Below are positions 19,404 through 29,200 of a stretch of 56,624 nt of DNA, one piece after another. The translations under genes were made by a program, and so were the position numbers. The first letter of the stretch is position 1, and the number at the start of each line of letters is the position of its first letter. The notes under the pieces are model-generated. The model ran no database searches and had not been told where the DNA came from. It saw only the letters and a list, made by a program, of their open reading frames with translations. The DNA is from an uncultured Prevotellaceae bacterium. Its GTDB lineage: Bacteria > Bacteroidota > Bacteroidia > Bacteroidales > Bacteroidaceae. The DNA is taken from NCBI GenBank assembly GCA_900316445.1, contig ONCZ01000053.1:1-56624 (forward strand), in the 5' to 3' direction.

Positions 19404-19538
19404 AACTTCAGATATCTGTCCCCACGACTAATACATTCTTGCACACTTTGCCATTTTTGTGCATGACAAAGTCTTTACATTAATGTATTTTATTGAATGT
19501 TCTGATTTTCTCCAACATGGCAGCAGACTAGACGTATC

Positions 19539-21283
19539 TTATTTATCCAACTTACCGCCGCCGCCTTTCTGTGGGTTGCTGTCGAGTGCTTGCTCGTTGG
19601 TGTTGAGCCACTTGCCCCAGCCCGTCAGCTTGTGGAAGTCGCACTTCTCGTAGCCCTCATTGTAATTGTTCAGCGTTTTTAACTGTGGAGCATTCGTCTT
19701 GTAGTCGAAGGTGTAGAAGAGTTGCCTCAACAGACATACACTCAGCGTGTAGTGATCCAGATGCTCCTTGCTGTTATTCACGTCGCGATAGTGTACGAAA
19801 GCCTCCTTGAAGGCGTTGTCCAGCGTGGCAGAGATGTTTTTCAGCTCGACATCGTCGGTCTCTTTGGCCAACAGCTGGGCATAGTTAGCAATGTCGAAGA
19901 AGGGGGTGAGGAATTCGTTTTTATACTCATCGATAGGTTCGACGCGATACACGCTCTTGGTGGCACGGTCGATGGCCTCCTTCTCTGTGGGATAAAGTTC
20001 CAAGAGGCGGTCGCACAGCTGCTTGGCGGCATCGATGATAGCTTCGAACTTGTCTGTGCGAATCATCTTATAGTCGCCATTCCAGCATATTCCTTCTTTT
20101 TCATCTACATAACTGTTTTGCCATACAGGTGTACAGCGTTCGAACATCAGCCCTCCAGCCTGCACAGGATCGCCAGTCTCCACGAGTCCGCGCACAAATT
20201 CCGTCATCAGCTCGCCGTTGCTGCTAAGCACGTGGGCCGAGGCGAAGATATAGTCGGCAAACTTATATGCCTGTGTCAGTGTCTCTATATTGCCCATATA
20301 GCAGTTGTGGAACATGAGCGTGTTAAAATGGTCGATGCCTGCAGTCTTCATGGCATCATTCATTTGGTACATATCCATCCATTCGCCATCTACCCACTCG
20401 TCGGTCATCACACCACGTGAGAGATTCTTGATTTCATACTTGCCTGGCACATCGTTCATAGCATCAAAGCCAGAACCATGCCCCCAGATGCCCATCACGT
20501 AATCCTCGGCCGGACAATGCAGACTACTGAACTCAAGGAACAGGCGCATCGTGTTAGGATTGCATATCTTCAGCTGCTTGGCTTCCTCGCCCATGCCTAA
20601 AGCCTGCAGACCACTTTCTTTAATCTTGTTGAGGTCAGTCTTGTCGGTCAGTTCAAACCATACGATGTCACCAGGAGCTGCATATTTGCCCTTAAAGGGG
20701 TTTCCTGCATCCGGTTCGTCCTTACCATATTTATACATGCACATCACGCGCACGTTGTTGTGGTCGGTCAGGTACTTTTGTATTTTCTCCCAGAAGCCCT
20801 CTTCTATGGCATTATCCATTTTACCACCGGCATTGCCATAGACGAAAACGGTGTATTTGGCGGGCTGCGGCACGTCAATCATGTCCTTCGTCTTGCTCCA
20901 GGTGTCGAACTTGGCGGTCATGTCGCTGGTGGTCTTCTTGAAACTCTGGCTGGTGATATCATCGCTTAAGCGCAGTTCGTCGCCCGCTACCTGCCACTTG
21001 GCTTGCATGGCCTCCCTGTCCGTTGGGGCCATAGTCAGCACGCCGTCAGCAGAAGCCGTATAGCTGAAGTCTATCTTCTCGCAGCCGATAGCCTTATCAT
21101 CCAAGGTGTAATAGACACGGGTGCTGCCCGTTCCGTCGGCCTTGAACTCGGTGTTCTGCCACGTCTTGCCATAATTCCACTTGGCGTAGGTCATGCCTGA
21201 TATGTCAGAAAACCAGTTGCCAACGCCACGGTCATTGCGCAGCTAAGGATGGCTACGAGTGTCATTAGATACTTTTTAGTCAT
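19539..21283 (-). pseudogene. C11 (clostripain-family) peptidase with a frameshift after its signal peptide
   Basis: The main frame (551 residues from 21194) is a C11 cysteine peptidase: the histidine lies in IWGHGSGFD and the nucleophile cysteine in MFHNCYMGNIETL. Upstream, ATG 21283 opens a clear signal peptide (MTKKYLMTLVAILSCAMTVALA) in another frame. The frames meet at about 21218; loss of one base there would join ALA to NWFSDISGMTYAKW. Without correction the product would lack an export signal. Family members are secreted, often lipid-anchored. A promoter precedes ATG 21283. Sequencing error cannot be excluded. Confidence 0.82.
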
Positions 21284-21363
21284 AATACAAATATTGTAAT
21301 TAGTTCATTTTATACTGATTTCTTATCACAATGGGGACTGTCCCTTCTGTGCGTTTTATGCTG

Positions 21364-21394
21364 CAAAGATACAACTTTTTCCCGAAACAGCAAG
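21364..21394 (-). promoter_or_regulatory. Promoter of the C11 peptidase gene
   Basis: On the minus strand TATCTTTG occupies 21371-21364 and CTTG lies at 21394-21391, 19 bases upstream. A small GGGAC-TGTCCC-type palindrome lies in the leader at 21335-21345. Confidence 0.7.
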
Positions 21395-21410
21395 TATTTC
21401 GCCCAGCAAA

Positions 21411-21557
21411 ATCTTACATTCTTACATTCTTACAATCTTACACAGGGTAGGGTAAAATGTGGAAACGATAGTTTAATGATAATATATATTATCATTAATT
21501 TAACGAATACACAAAAATAGTAGGTCGTGTAAGAATGTAAGATTGTAAGATTGCAAG
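21411..21557. repeat. Inverted tandem-repeat array B with palindromic core
   Basis: Left arm 21411-21443 has CTTACATT/CTTACAAT units four times; right arm 21527-21557 has the complementary GTAAGATT units. The centre holds a perfect 22-bp AT palindrome at 21475-21496 (AATGATAATAT and its complement). Architecture equals arrays A and C but the unit sequence is unrelated. Confidence 0.85.
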
Positions 21558-21625
21558 AAAAACATGTCTTTTCCTGATTTCGGTTCAGAAAAAATTGTTT
21601 ACATCTTAGTGAGTGCGAATGTTGT

Positions 21626-21730
21626 CACTAAAACAGGGCCATTTAAACTCGAAGTTTGGTGCCTATAAAGTCGAGGTTTCAATAAAGCAAAGTCAGAGTT
21701 TGGGCTAAGGAAAGTCAATGGCGCGAAAAC
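21626..21730 (+). repeat. AAACT/AGTTT mini-hairpin repeat, copy 1
   Basis: About four 21-23-bp units built on TAAACTCGAAGTTTGGTGCC and TATAAAGTCGAGG. The same block occurs at 55099-55180 downstream of the toprim gene (for example TAAACTCAAAGTTTAGTGCC). It lies between array B and the DUF4248 gene. Confidence 0.75.
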
Positions 21731-21748
21731 GGCCTGAAAAATGGCAGT

Positions 21749-21928
21749 TTAAGGATGCCCTAAGTGTTGGTAAATAATGTTTACTTCGAGAGGAAGAAAC
21801 GTTCGGCGCTTGAGTTTTGTAAGGTGCGCGAGATCCGGATCTTCACTCAGCATAGATTTGAGTTTTTGCCAGGCTGAGCGTGGTTGGATGTAGGGAAAAT
21901 AACGTTGGGCGAGTTCCATACGGCCCAT
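21749..21928 (-). CDS. DUF4248-like small protein
   Basis: A 59-residue protein (MGRMELAQRYFPYIQPRSAW to IIYQHLGHP). It resembles DUF4248 of Bacteroidales, in which YGR-ELAQ-YFP, a tryptophan-containing helix and a C-terminal QHLGEP-like end recur. The function is unknown; such proteins accompany HU-like/DUF3987/toprim accessory modules. The frame stays open to 22060, so the start could be further upstream, but the upstream residues look unlike the family. Confidence 0.65.
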   Translation of the reverse strand: MGRMELAQRYFPYIQPRSAWQKLKSMLSEDPDLAHLTKLKRRTFLPLEVNIIYQHLGHP

Positions 21929-22089
21929 TGAACATTGACAATACCACCCGTTGGATTCGTTGAAGAAATCGGGCAGTTGGCTGAAAGGGCGGGAGAGTGG
22001 ATTAAACTTTGCGGGCGACGGAGAGTCAAAGAGACAGTTGCAACGCAAGAGATAATTCACAAAAATGTATCACAATTAAAAAACAAAAG

Positions 22090-22566
22090 ATGATGAAACA
22101 GATGATAATGACACTATTAGCCGCCGTTATGGTTAGCACGGCAGCCGTCGCACAGGACAAGGACTGCAACAAGCCGTCAGAGGACAACAACCGCAAGCAG
22201 GAGATGGTGAAACACCGCACGGACAAGATGGTGGAGGACTATCAGTTGAATGACAAACAAGCCAAGAAACTGCTGGAACTGAACACGGCGTATGCCGACA
22301 AGATGCGCCCACCACATCATGGTCACCACGGACCTCATGGCATGCGAGGACAACGCCCGGAACCTCCAAAGGGCGATATGAGGGGGGAGCGTCCGGAACC
22401 GCCAAAGGGTGAGCGTCAGGATCGCCGGAAGGAGATGATGGAGACGATGAAGGCCTACGATGCAGAACTGCAGAAGATCATGACGACAGAGCAGTATGAA
22501 AAGTACAAAGCCGACATGCAGCAGCGTCACGAGAAAGGTCATAAGGGTCCTCACGGACCTCAATAA
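22090..22566 (+). CDS. DUF4890/Spy-like exported protein
   Basis: A 158-residue protein with a signal peptide (to about A22, TAAVAQ) and a very polar mature part. Two LTxxQ-like motifs (LNDKQ and MTTEQ) in helical context recall Spy/CpxP periplasmic chaperone-like proteins. The middle holds a His/Gly-rich stretch (HHGHHGPHG) and a repeated RPEPPKG. Start 22090 is the first methionine giving a proper signal peptide. Metal binding through the histidines is possible but unproven. Confidence 0.7.
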   Translation: MMKQMIMTLLAAVMVSTAAVAQDKDCNKPSEDNNRKQEMVKHRTDKMVEDYQLNDKQAKKLLELNTAYADKMRPPHHGHHGPHGMRGQRPEPPKGDMRGERPEPPKGERQDRRKEMMETMKAYDAELQKIMTTEQYEKYKADMQQRHEKGHKGPHGPQ

Positions 22567-22596
22567 TATAATAAAGTGACCTGAACAAAACGAGGA

Positions 22597-22727
22597 TGTG
22601 TCAATATTAACCACAACGGATTTCACGGATTAAACGGATTATCTAAGTCGCTGATTATCAGCAGGGCTTAAATCCGTGAAATCCGTGAAATCCGTTGTTC
22701 TTATATAAATCTTGTGTTTTGACACAC
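22597..22727. repeat. Inverted tandem-repeat array with ACGGATTTC units
   Basis: Left arm 22613-22640 (ACGGATTTC, ACGGATT, ACGGATT) and right arm 22670-22698 (AATCCGTGA twice plus AATCCGTT) are inverted copies. An outer pair GTGTCAA (22597-22603) and TTGACAC (22721-22727) extends the stem. It lies between two convergent genes and may act as a bidirectional terminator, though no long T-run is present. Confidence 0.8.
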
Positions 22728-22733
22728 CTTACT

Positions 22734-25160
22734 TTATTTGTTGAGTTTCTTACGGAGGGTGAGGACGTTGAAGCCGCCGATGCGCTCGTAGTTCACACTG
22801 TCCATCAGCTGACGGACGAGATAGATACCGAGGCCGCCGATGGAACGGTCTTCTGCCGAGAGCGTCGTGTCGGCCTCAGCCACACTCGTGGGGTCGAAAT
22901 GCTTGCCGCTGTCGGAGATAACGAACTTCAGTCTGGCATCGTTCGCCTGGACCTCTATATTGACGCTTCCCGTCGTTCCCTCTGGATAGGCATAGTTCAT
23001 CACATTCACCACGGCCTCCTCGATGGCGAGGTTCATCTGCATGGTGGTCAGGTCGTCGAAGCCCATCGCCTCGCAGACGTTATCGACGAATTCTGCCAAC
23101 TGGGGCACCTGCTGGACGTCGTTGGTCAGCGTGAGGCTGCGCTGGTAGCGCACGTCGAGTTGCTGCTTCGTGTATTGGATGGCCAGCATGGTCAGGTCGT
23201 CACTCTGTTCGGCACCATTGACGAATTCCTTGACAGCCGTAGTCATATTCTCCACGAGCCGATGAGGGTCGTGATTGTTTGTAGCCAGGGATGTTTCTGC
23301 CACCTTCAAGATACGCTCCTCGGTGAACTGGTCATGCTTGATGTTCTCAGCCTCGGTGAGTCCGTCGGTATAAAGGAAAATGGTGGTGCCGGGATCTATC
23401 TGCGTTTCCTGCATCGTGAACTTCCAGTCGCCCATCACACCAACAGGCAGGTTGGAGTCGCAAGGCAACATGCCGATACCGGACCCGATGAGCAGGGGTG
23501 AGTCATGGCCGGCATTGCAATAACGCAGACGTCCTGTCGGCAGGTCGAGCACGCCCACGAAGAGCGTCACGAACATGTTGGAGTCGTTGCCCTCACTCAT
23601 CGTGTCATTCAGACGGGTGATGATACGTTCCGGCATTGACTCATGGGCTGAGACTGTACGGAACTGGGCACGGGTGACGGCCATCACCAGGGCGGCGGGC
23701 ACACCCTTGCCCGAGACGTCGCCGATGCAGAAGAAGAGCTTCTCGTCGCGGATGAAGAAGTCGAAGAGATCGCCACCGACGGCCTTCGCCGGTGTCAGCT
23801 GTCCGAAGATATCGATATCGTCACGATCGGGATAGGCGGGGAAGATCTTCGGCAGCATGGACATCTGAATGTCGCTGGCTACCTTGAGCTCACTCTCGAT
23901 GGCTGCCTTCGAGGCGGTGGAACGACGCAGTTCCTCCATCTGCTGCTTCAGAGAGGTCTGCATGAGTGAGAACGACTGGCTCAGACGAGCCATCTCGTCC
24001 TTGGTCTTGATGTCGGGCAGCGTCGCATCCAGATTTCCTTTAGCAACCTCGTCGGCAGAGTCGGCAAAGCGTGCCAACGGACGGGTGATGCGCATGACCA
24101 CCGAGTTACAGATGAGGAAGAGCACGACCAACCCTATAAACATAATGAGCAGGACAAGGTAACTGAGCAACTGCGAACTGCCATAGATGATCTTGGCAGG
24201 TATAACCGTAGCCATCGACCATCCTGTGCGCTCGATAGGCGCATAGCAGATGAGGAATTTCACGCCGTCGCGGATGATTTCACGCATACCGGAGAGACCG
24301 TCCACCATATCGTAACCAATCTGTGCATCGATGGAGTCGTTCGTCTCCATGGAGTAAACGAAGTAGGTGTCGTTCAGGATTCGTTCGCTCATGGGGTGGG
24401 TGATATAGGTGGCACCACGTCCGATAATGAATGAATAGGCATGCGTATACAGAAACTGATCATTGATCTTTAGTCCGGTTGTATCCTGAGCACCCTGAAG
24501 TTTGGAATTCAGTTCGATGTCGCTCTTCGCCACCAGCTCCGTCAGCCAGTTCAACGAGACGTCTGCTGTCAGTATGGCAATCATGTTGCCATTCTTGTCA
24601 TAGATAGGATGCGAGTAGGTGGTCATCATCTGCTCACCGCCGCCTGTATCGTAATAAGGTTCACTCCAATAGCTCTTCTTCAGAAGTTTGGGTATCTGAT
24701 ACCAGTCCATGTAGTGGTATTCATATTCCGACGAGCCCAGTTGCTTGGTGCAGATAGAGTCGTTCACCGTCCGGTAGGCGTAGGGTGAGAAGTGCTCGCC
24801 TTTCTGAGGGAAATAGTTGGGCTCAAAGGCAATGGCAGAGCCGATGATGGGTTGATTGAGCTCCAGAATCTTTTGAACCATCGCATAATACTGGTCGGGG
24901 TTCTCCAGATTTTCCAAGACCTCTGGTATGACGTTATTCACAGCCACTTCCACTCCCACGAGTATACTGTTGATGTGCTGATTGGCAATCTCGATACGGC
25001 TTTTCGCATTCTCCTCGGAACTGCTCAGGAGTGCTTTACGGATGACGTTGGTGATGATGATGGTGATGAGGACGAAGACGGCCAATACCGTCAGCATGAC
25101 CCATAGCGTCAACCTGGAATGCAACGAACGGAATCCTTTCGCTTTTTTTGTCTGGATCAT
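22734..25160 (-). CDS. Sensor SpoIIE-family phosphatase fused to anti-sigma-type kinase
   Basis: An 808-residue membrane regulator. A TM helix (about 15-40) leads to a periplasmic dCache-like domain (about 45-330), a second TM helix (about 340-362) and HAMP. The PP2C/SpoIIE phosphatase follows, with GGDLFDFF, GDVSGKGVPAAL, LYTDGLTEA and EQSDDLT. The C-terminus is an RsbW-like HATPase with EEAVVNVMNYAYPEG, ISDSGKHFDP and GGLGIYLVRQ. Phosphatase and kinase of a partner-switching pathway are thus in one chain. The target STAS protein and sigma factor are not in the window. Its start overlaps the stop of the binding-protein gene (ATGA), so the two are co-translated. Confidence 0.93.
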   Translation of the reverse strand: MIQTKKAKGFRSLHSRLTLWVMLTVLAVFVLITIIITNVIRKALLSSSEENAKSRIEIANQHINSILVGVEVAVNNVIPEVLENLENPDQYYAMVQKILELNQPIIGSAIAFEPNYFPQKGEHFSPYAYRTVNDSICTKQLGSSEYEYHYMDWYQIPKLLKKSYWSEPYYDTGGGEQMMTTYSHPIYDKNGNMIAILTADVSLNWLTELVAKSDIELNSKLQGAQDTTGLKINDQFLYTHAYSFIIGRGATYITHPMSERILNDTYFVYSMETNDSIDAQIGYDMVDGLSGMREIIRDGVKFLICYAPIERTGWSMATVIPAKIIYGSSQLLSYLVLLIMFIGLVVLFLICNSVVMRITRPLARFADSADEVAKGNLDATLPDIKTKDEMARLSQSFSLMQTSLKQQMEELRRSTASKAAIESELKVASDIQMSMLPKIFPAYPDRDDIDIFGQLTPAKAVGGDLFDFFIRDEKLFFCIGDVSGKGVPAALVMAVTRAQFRTVSAHESMPERIITRLNDTMSEGNDSNMFVTLFVGVLDLPTGRLRYCNAGHDSPLLIGSGIGMLPCDSNLPVGVMGDWKFTMQETQIDPGTTIFLYTDGLTEAENIKHDQFTEERILKVAETSLATNNHDPHRLVENMTTAVKEFVNGAEQSDDLTMLAIQYTKQQLDVRYQRSLTLTNDVQQVPQLAEFVDNVCEAMGFDDLTTMQMNLAIEEAVVNVMNYAYPEGTTGSVNIEVQANDARLKFVISDSGKHFDPTSVAEADTTLSAEDRSIGGLGIYLVRQLMDSVNYERIGGFNVLTLRKKLNK

Positions 25161-26107
25161 AGTTGTGTAATCTGATGATAGGTGATTTCTTTTTTGATGA
25201 ATCCGCTCTCCATCAGGATGCGGTTAGCCAGTTCTACGGATTTCGGCTCCAGCTTGTAGGAGCGTAGACCGCTATCCTTGTCGGCCAGTTGGTTCAGAAT
25301 CTGTTTCAGCATCCATTCCTGCGCAATCATATTGCCGATGGCACCACTCTGTCGCATGGTGACCATCACGATGTCGAGTGCCTCATCAGGATGCTCCACG
25401 GCCCATTCCCAGCCCTTGCGGGTGGCCTCAGCAAACTTTGTTACGAGATCCTTGTGTTTGCGATAGAATTCTGCTGTCACATAGACACCATCTTCTGGCA
25501 CGTTGTAACCGATGTCACGCATATACAACAATTGCTCATCCTTGATGCGCTGTCCGGCCATCTTCAGCTGGAAGAACTCGTTGTAGCTCATGGCCACTGT
25601 AGCATCGATGGCGCCGGAGATATAGAGGTTGACGTTCGAGATGAATGGTACCCACTGAATGCCGAGCCCGAACTTCTTATCCATCGCCATTGGCAACTCA
25701 CTGAAGCCAGACTTCCAATGGCCCACCTTCTTGCCACGAAGGCTCTCCTTGCCATTCAACGGTGTGTGGGAGACTATCATCAGGTTGTTCTGTTGAGACA
25801 TCTGCAGGACGTTTACCAAAGGTATGCCATTGTCTATAAAACTCATGGCCGTCACCAGATTCAGCGTGATGAACTGGCTCTCGCCTTCTGTCAGGTAATT
25901 TATACTTGGTTTCGAAGCTGAGGGGTGCCTGATCACCACGTCGAGACCCGCTTCTTGATAGAACCCCATGCTATTCGCCACATAAAAACCCACGAACTGC
26001 GACTGAGCCGTCCATTGTGGGGTGAAGACCAGCTTCGGTTGGGCATTCACGACGCAGGCAGCGCAAAACACCAGTGCGACGCACAGCCAATGTTGATACT
26101 TATTCAT
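25157..26107 (-). CDS. NMT1/THI5-like ABC-type substrate-binding protein
   Basis: A 316-residue exported protein with a signal peptide (about 1-22, ending VVNAQ). The NMT1/THI5-like fold is shown by QWTAQSQFVGFYVANSMGFYQEAGLDV, typical of ThiY/SsuA proteins. No permease or ATPase gene is nearby. Instead it is coupled by a 4-base overlap to the SpoIIE regulator, so it may act as the periplasmic ligand sensor for that protein rather than in transport. The ligand is unknown; pyrimidine precursors, sulfonates or nitrate are typical of the fold. Confidence 0.85.
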   Translation of the reverse strand: MNKYQHWLCVALVFCAACVVNAQPKLVFTPQWTAQSQFVGFYVANSMGFYQEAGLDVVIRHPSASKPSINYLTEGESQFITLNLVTAMSFIDNGIPLVNVLQMSQQNNLMIVSHTPLNGKESLRGKKVGHWKSGFSELPMAMDKKFGLGIQWVPFISNVNLYISGAIDATVAMSYNEFFQLKMAGQRIKDEQLLYMRDIGYNVPEDGVYVTAEFYRKHKDLVTKFAEATRKGWEWAVEHPDEALDIVMVTMRQSGAIGNMIAQEWMLKQILNQLADKDSGLRSYKLEPKSVELANRILMESGFIKKEITYHQITQL

Positions 26108-26129
26108 CTATTTGTCATTTAGTTGTGTG

Positions 26130-26161
26130 CAAAGTTAGTTATTTTTCATGATATTACCAAA
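26130..26161 (-). promoter_or_regulatory. Promoter of the binding-protein/SpoIIE operon
   Basis: On the minus strand TTTG (26161-26158), 20 bases, TAACTTTG (26137-26130): a consensus Bacteroidetes promoter about 23 bases before ATG 26107. Confidence 0.85.
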
Positions 26162-26209
26162 TTCTACCTCAAATATTTGCAAAGTTCAAATAATCTTCCT
26201 ATCTTTGCA

Positions 26210-26217
26210 TCTTGAAA
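26210..26217 (+). promoter_or_regulatory. -7 element upstream of the BspA-like gene
   Basis: TATCTTTG at 26210-26217, 41 bases before the start. No good -33 box is found at the proper distance. Confidence 0.6.
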
Positions 26218-26258
26218 ATAGTATAATTAAGGTATAAATCATAAAGTCATATCATAAA

Positions 26259-29200
26259 ATGAGAAGATCATCTTTATTTGCACTGATGTTCATCATAGCC
26301 CTGTCGGCATTCTCGTATGGTGCCGTTATGGCAGATGGTGACGATCCCTCTGACGACGAAGAAAAGGAGGCTGTAGAGAACTTTACCGTCGATGATGTCA
26401 AGTATCATGTGACAGATGAGGGCGTGGTAGAAGTCGAGGGTGTTGAGGATGCTGCCACCAGTATTGTCATCCCCAAGGAAGTGACCTTTGAGGAGACGAG
26501 CTATAAGGTGAGTGCCATGACGGAGGATGCTTTCTCCGGAAATTCAAAACTGACCTCCGTGAATATTGCAGGCAGCGTGAAGGAGATTCCCAAAGAATCC
26601 TTTAAGGGATGTAATAGCCTGACAAAGATCGAGTTAGGCGATGGCGTTGAAGAGATTGGTGAATCTGCCTTTAGCGGCTGTAGCAGTCTGACCACGATCG
26701 ATATTGCTAAAAGCGTGAAGAAGATCGGTGATTCGGTCTTCGACGGCTGTACGAAACTGGAAAGTATTGTCATTCCGGAATCCGTGAAGGAACTGGGTAA
26801 AGGCCTTTTCAAGGATTGTACTAATCTGAAGACTGTAGAGATTGACTGCGATGTCGAGGAGATTAATGAGGATTTCTTCAAGAACTGCACCAGTCTGGAG
26901 GATATTGAGATCAAGGGCGACATCAAGAAGATTGTCGAGTCGATGTTTGAGGGCAATAAGAAACTGAAGTCTGTCAAGCTTACCGGCGACATCGACGAGA
27001 TCGGCAAGAATGCCTTTAAGGAATGTACCAGTCTGGAGACCTTTGAATTCGGTGAGAAAACGAAGGTGAAAGAGATAGGTGAATCAGCCTTTGAGGGCTG
27101 TAGCAGTCTGAAAGAGATGGTTATTCCCGGCAGTCTGAAGTTGATTGACAAGACGACCTTCAAGGACTGTACCAGTCTGGAAAAACTAGAAATAGAGACA
27201 GGCGTGGAAGAGATTGCAGAGTCAGCCTTCGAGGGATGTACGAGTCTGGAAGAGGTGACTATTCCCAGCACAGTGAAGAAGGTGGGAGAGAAGGCCTTTA
27301 AGGACTGTACCAGCCTGACCAAAGTAGAACTGGAGGAAGGTGTGGAAGAGATCGGTGATTCTGCCTTTGAAGGTTGTGGTGAACTGAAAGTGGTGACTAT
27401 CCCTGCCTCTGTGAAAGATATTGGTGAGTCGGTCTTCGACGGCAGCAGTCTGGAGGAAGTGACCATTCCTGCCTCAATGAAGGTGATCAAGGACGGTGCG
27501 TTCAGGGGCTGTAAGGAACTGAAGAAGCTCACGATTGAAAATGGCGTCGAAGAGATCGGCAATTCTGCCTTTGATGGTTGTATCAGCCTGACAGAGGTGG
27601 AAATCCCGAAGTCGGTGGAGAAGATCGGCAATTCTGCTTTTAAGGATTGTGAGAAGATAGAATCGCTGTTGTTGGGCGAGGGACTGAAAGAACTCGGCGA
27701 CTCTGCCTTTGCAGGCTGTATCGCCCTGCCTTATGTGGCCCTGCCAGAGGAACTCACAGCGATTGCCAAGGCAACGTTCCTGGGTTGTGAGAAGATGGAC
27801 TCCGTCACGATAGCCGATAAGATGAAGGAGATTGGCGAGTCAGCCTTTGAGGGTTGTACCCGTCTGGATTCCTTGAAACTCCCAGCTACCATGGAGAAGA
27901 TTGAGAAGGCAGCCTTCAAAGATTGTGACAGTCTGAGGTGGGTACAGGTAGAATTCAAGAAACCGTTTGAAATTGATCTGAGCGTGTTTGAGGGTATCTA
28001 TGAAAAAGCTACTCTGAAGGTGCCCAAAGGTTCAAGAGCCGCCTTTATGAATGAAGAAAGCTGGGCCAGACAGTTCTATAAGATCATCGGTGGTGAATTT
28101 AAGATCACCATTCTGTCGAAGGGAGACGGTCAGGCCATCTGTAAGGGTGACTCTCTGATGAACATGGTCGATTCGCTGGTCAACGACTCGCTTATCATCA
28201 GGAACGACTCCATTGAGTACACCTTTATGGAGGGTGACTCTCTGATAGTGGCCTTCGTCTCGGATAAGGGCTATCAGATTATGGATGTGGCGGTGAATGA
28301 TACCATCATCAGCGACAGTCTGTTTGCAGACATCTATGCTGCCGACACGCTGACAACGGAGAAACCCAGATTCGGCGAATATGCCATTGCCTATATCGAT
28401 CAAGACTATAAGGTGGCTGTGATGTATGAGAAGATACACTATCGCCTGATCGTCACCTCGATCGGTAAGGGTACCGTCAACATCCAGGACAAACAGGTGG
28501 AAGACACGACGGAAGTGTTCAGAATAGAGGACGGTGTGGATGCCTTCATTACCTTCAGTCCTGGTGACAATTGGCGTATCAAGCAAGTCATGCTCGACGA
28601 TCTGGATATCACCTCGGAGTTGGGTAAATACCAGTATTCCATCAAGAATCTCAAGAAGAATACGGCACTTGTTGCCGAATATGAGGAGATTCCTGTCAAT
28701 AAGTATATCCTGACGGTCTATGTCGCAGGAAAAGGTGAGGTAGCCGTCGACGACAATGTCATCCTCCGCGACAGATCATGGTCGGCATATTTCAATGAAG
28801 ACACTACAACGGTGCTGACCTTCATACCGGATGAAGGCTATATGACCAAATCGCTGAAAGTGAATGGTAGCGACGTGACCTCGGCCATCGTTGATAACCA
28901 TTACACGATTAACAGTATTCGTGCTGATATCAATGTGAACATCTCATTCGAAGCGATGGAGATGACATTTGAAAAGGACGGTATCCACTATCTGGTGTCT
29001 TCGTTTGCAGATCATCAAGTTACTGTGACATCGGGTGACAATCAGCAGGTTCTGGAGGTACCGGCGAAAGTGGCATACGCTGATAACCAATGGGAAGTGA
29101 CTGGCATTAGGGAGGATGCGCTGTCGAACTGTACGGATTTGGCTGCCGTCATCTGGAATCCCTCTACACAGTTCAAGGCCATTGTCGGCAATCCGAATTT

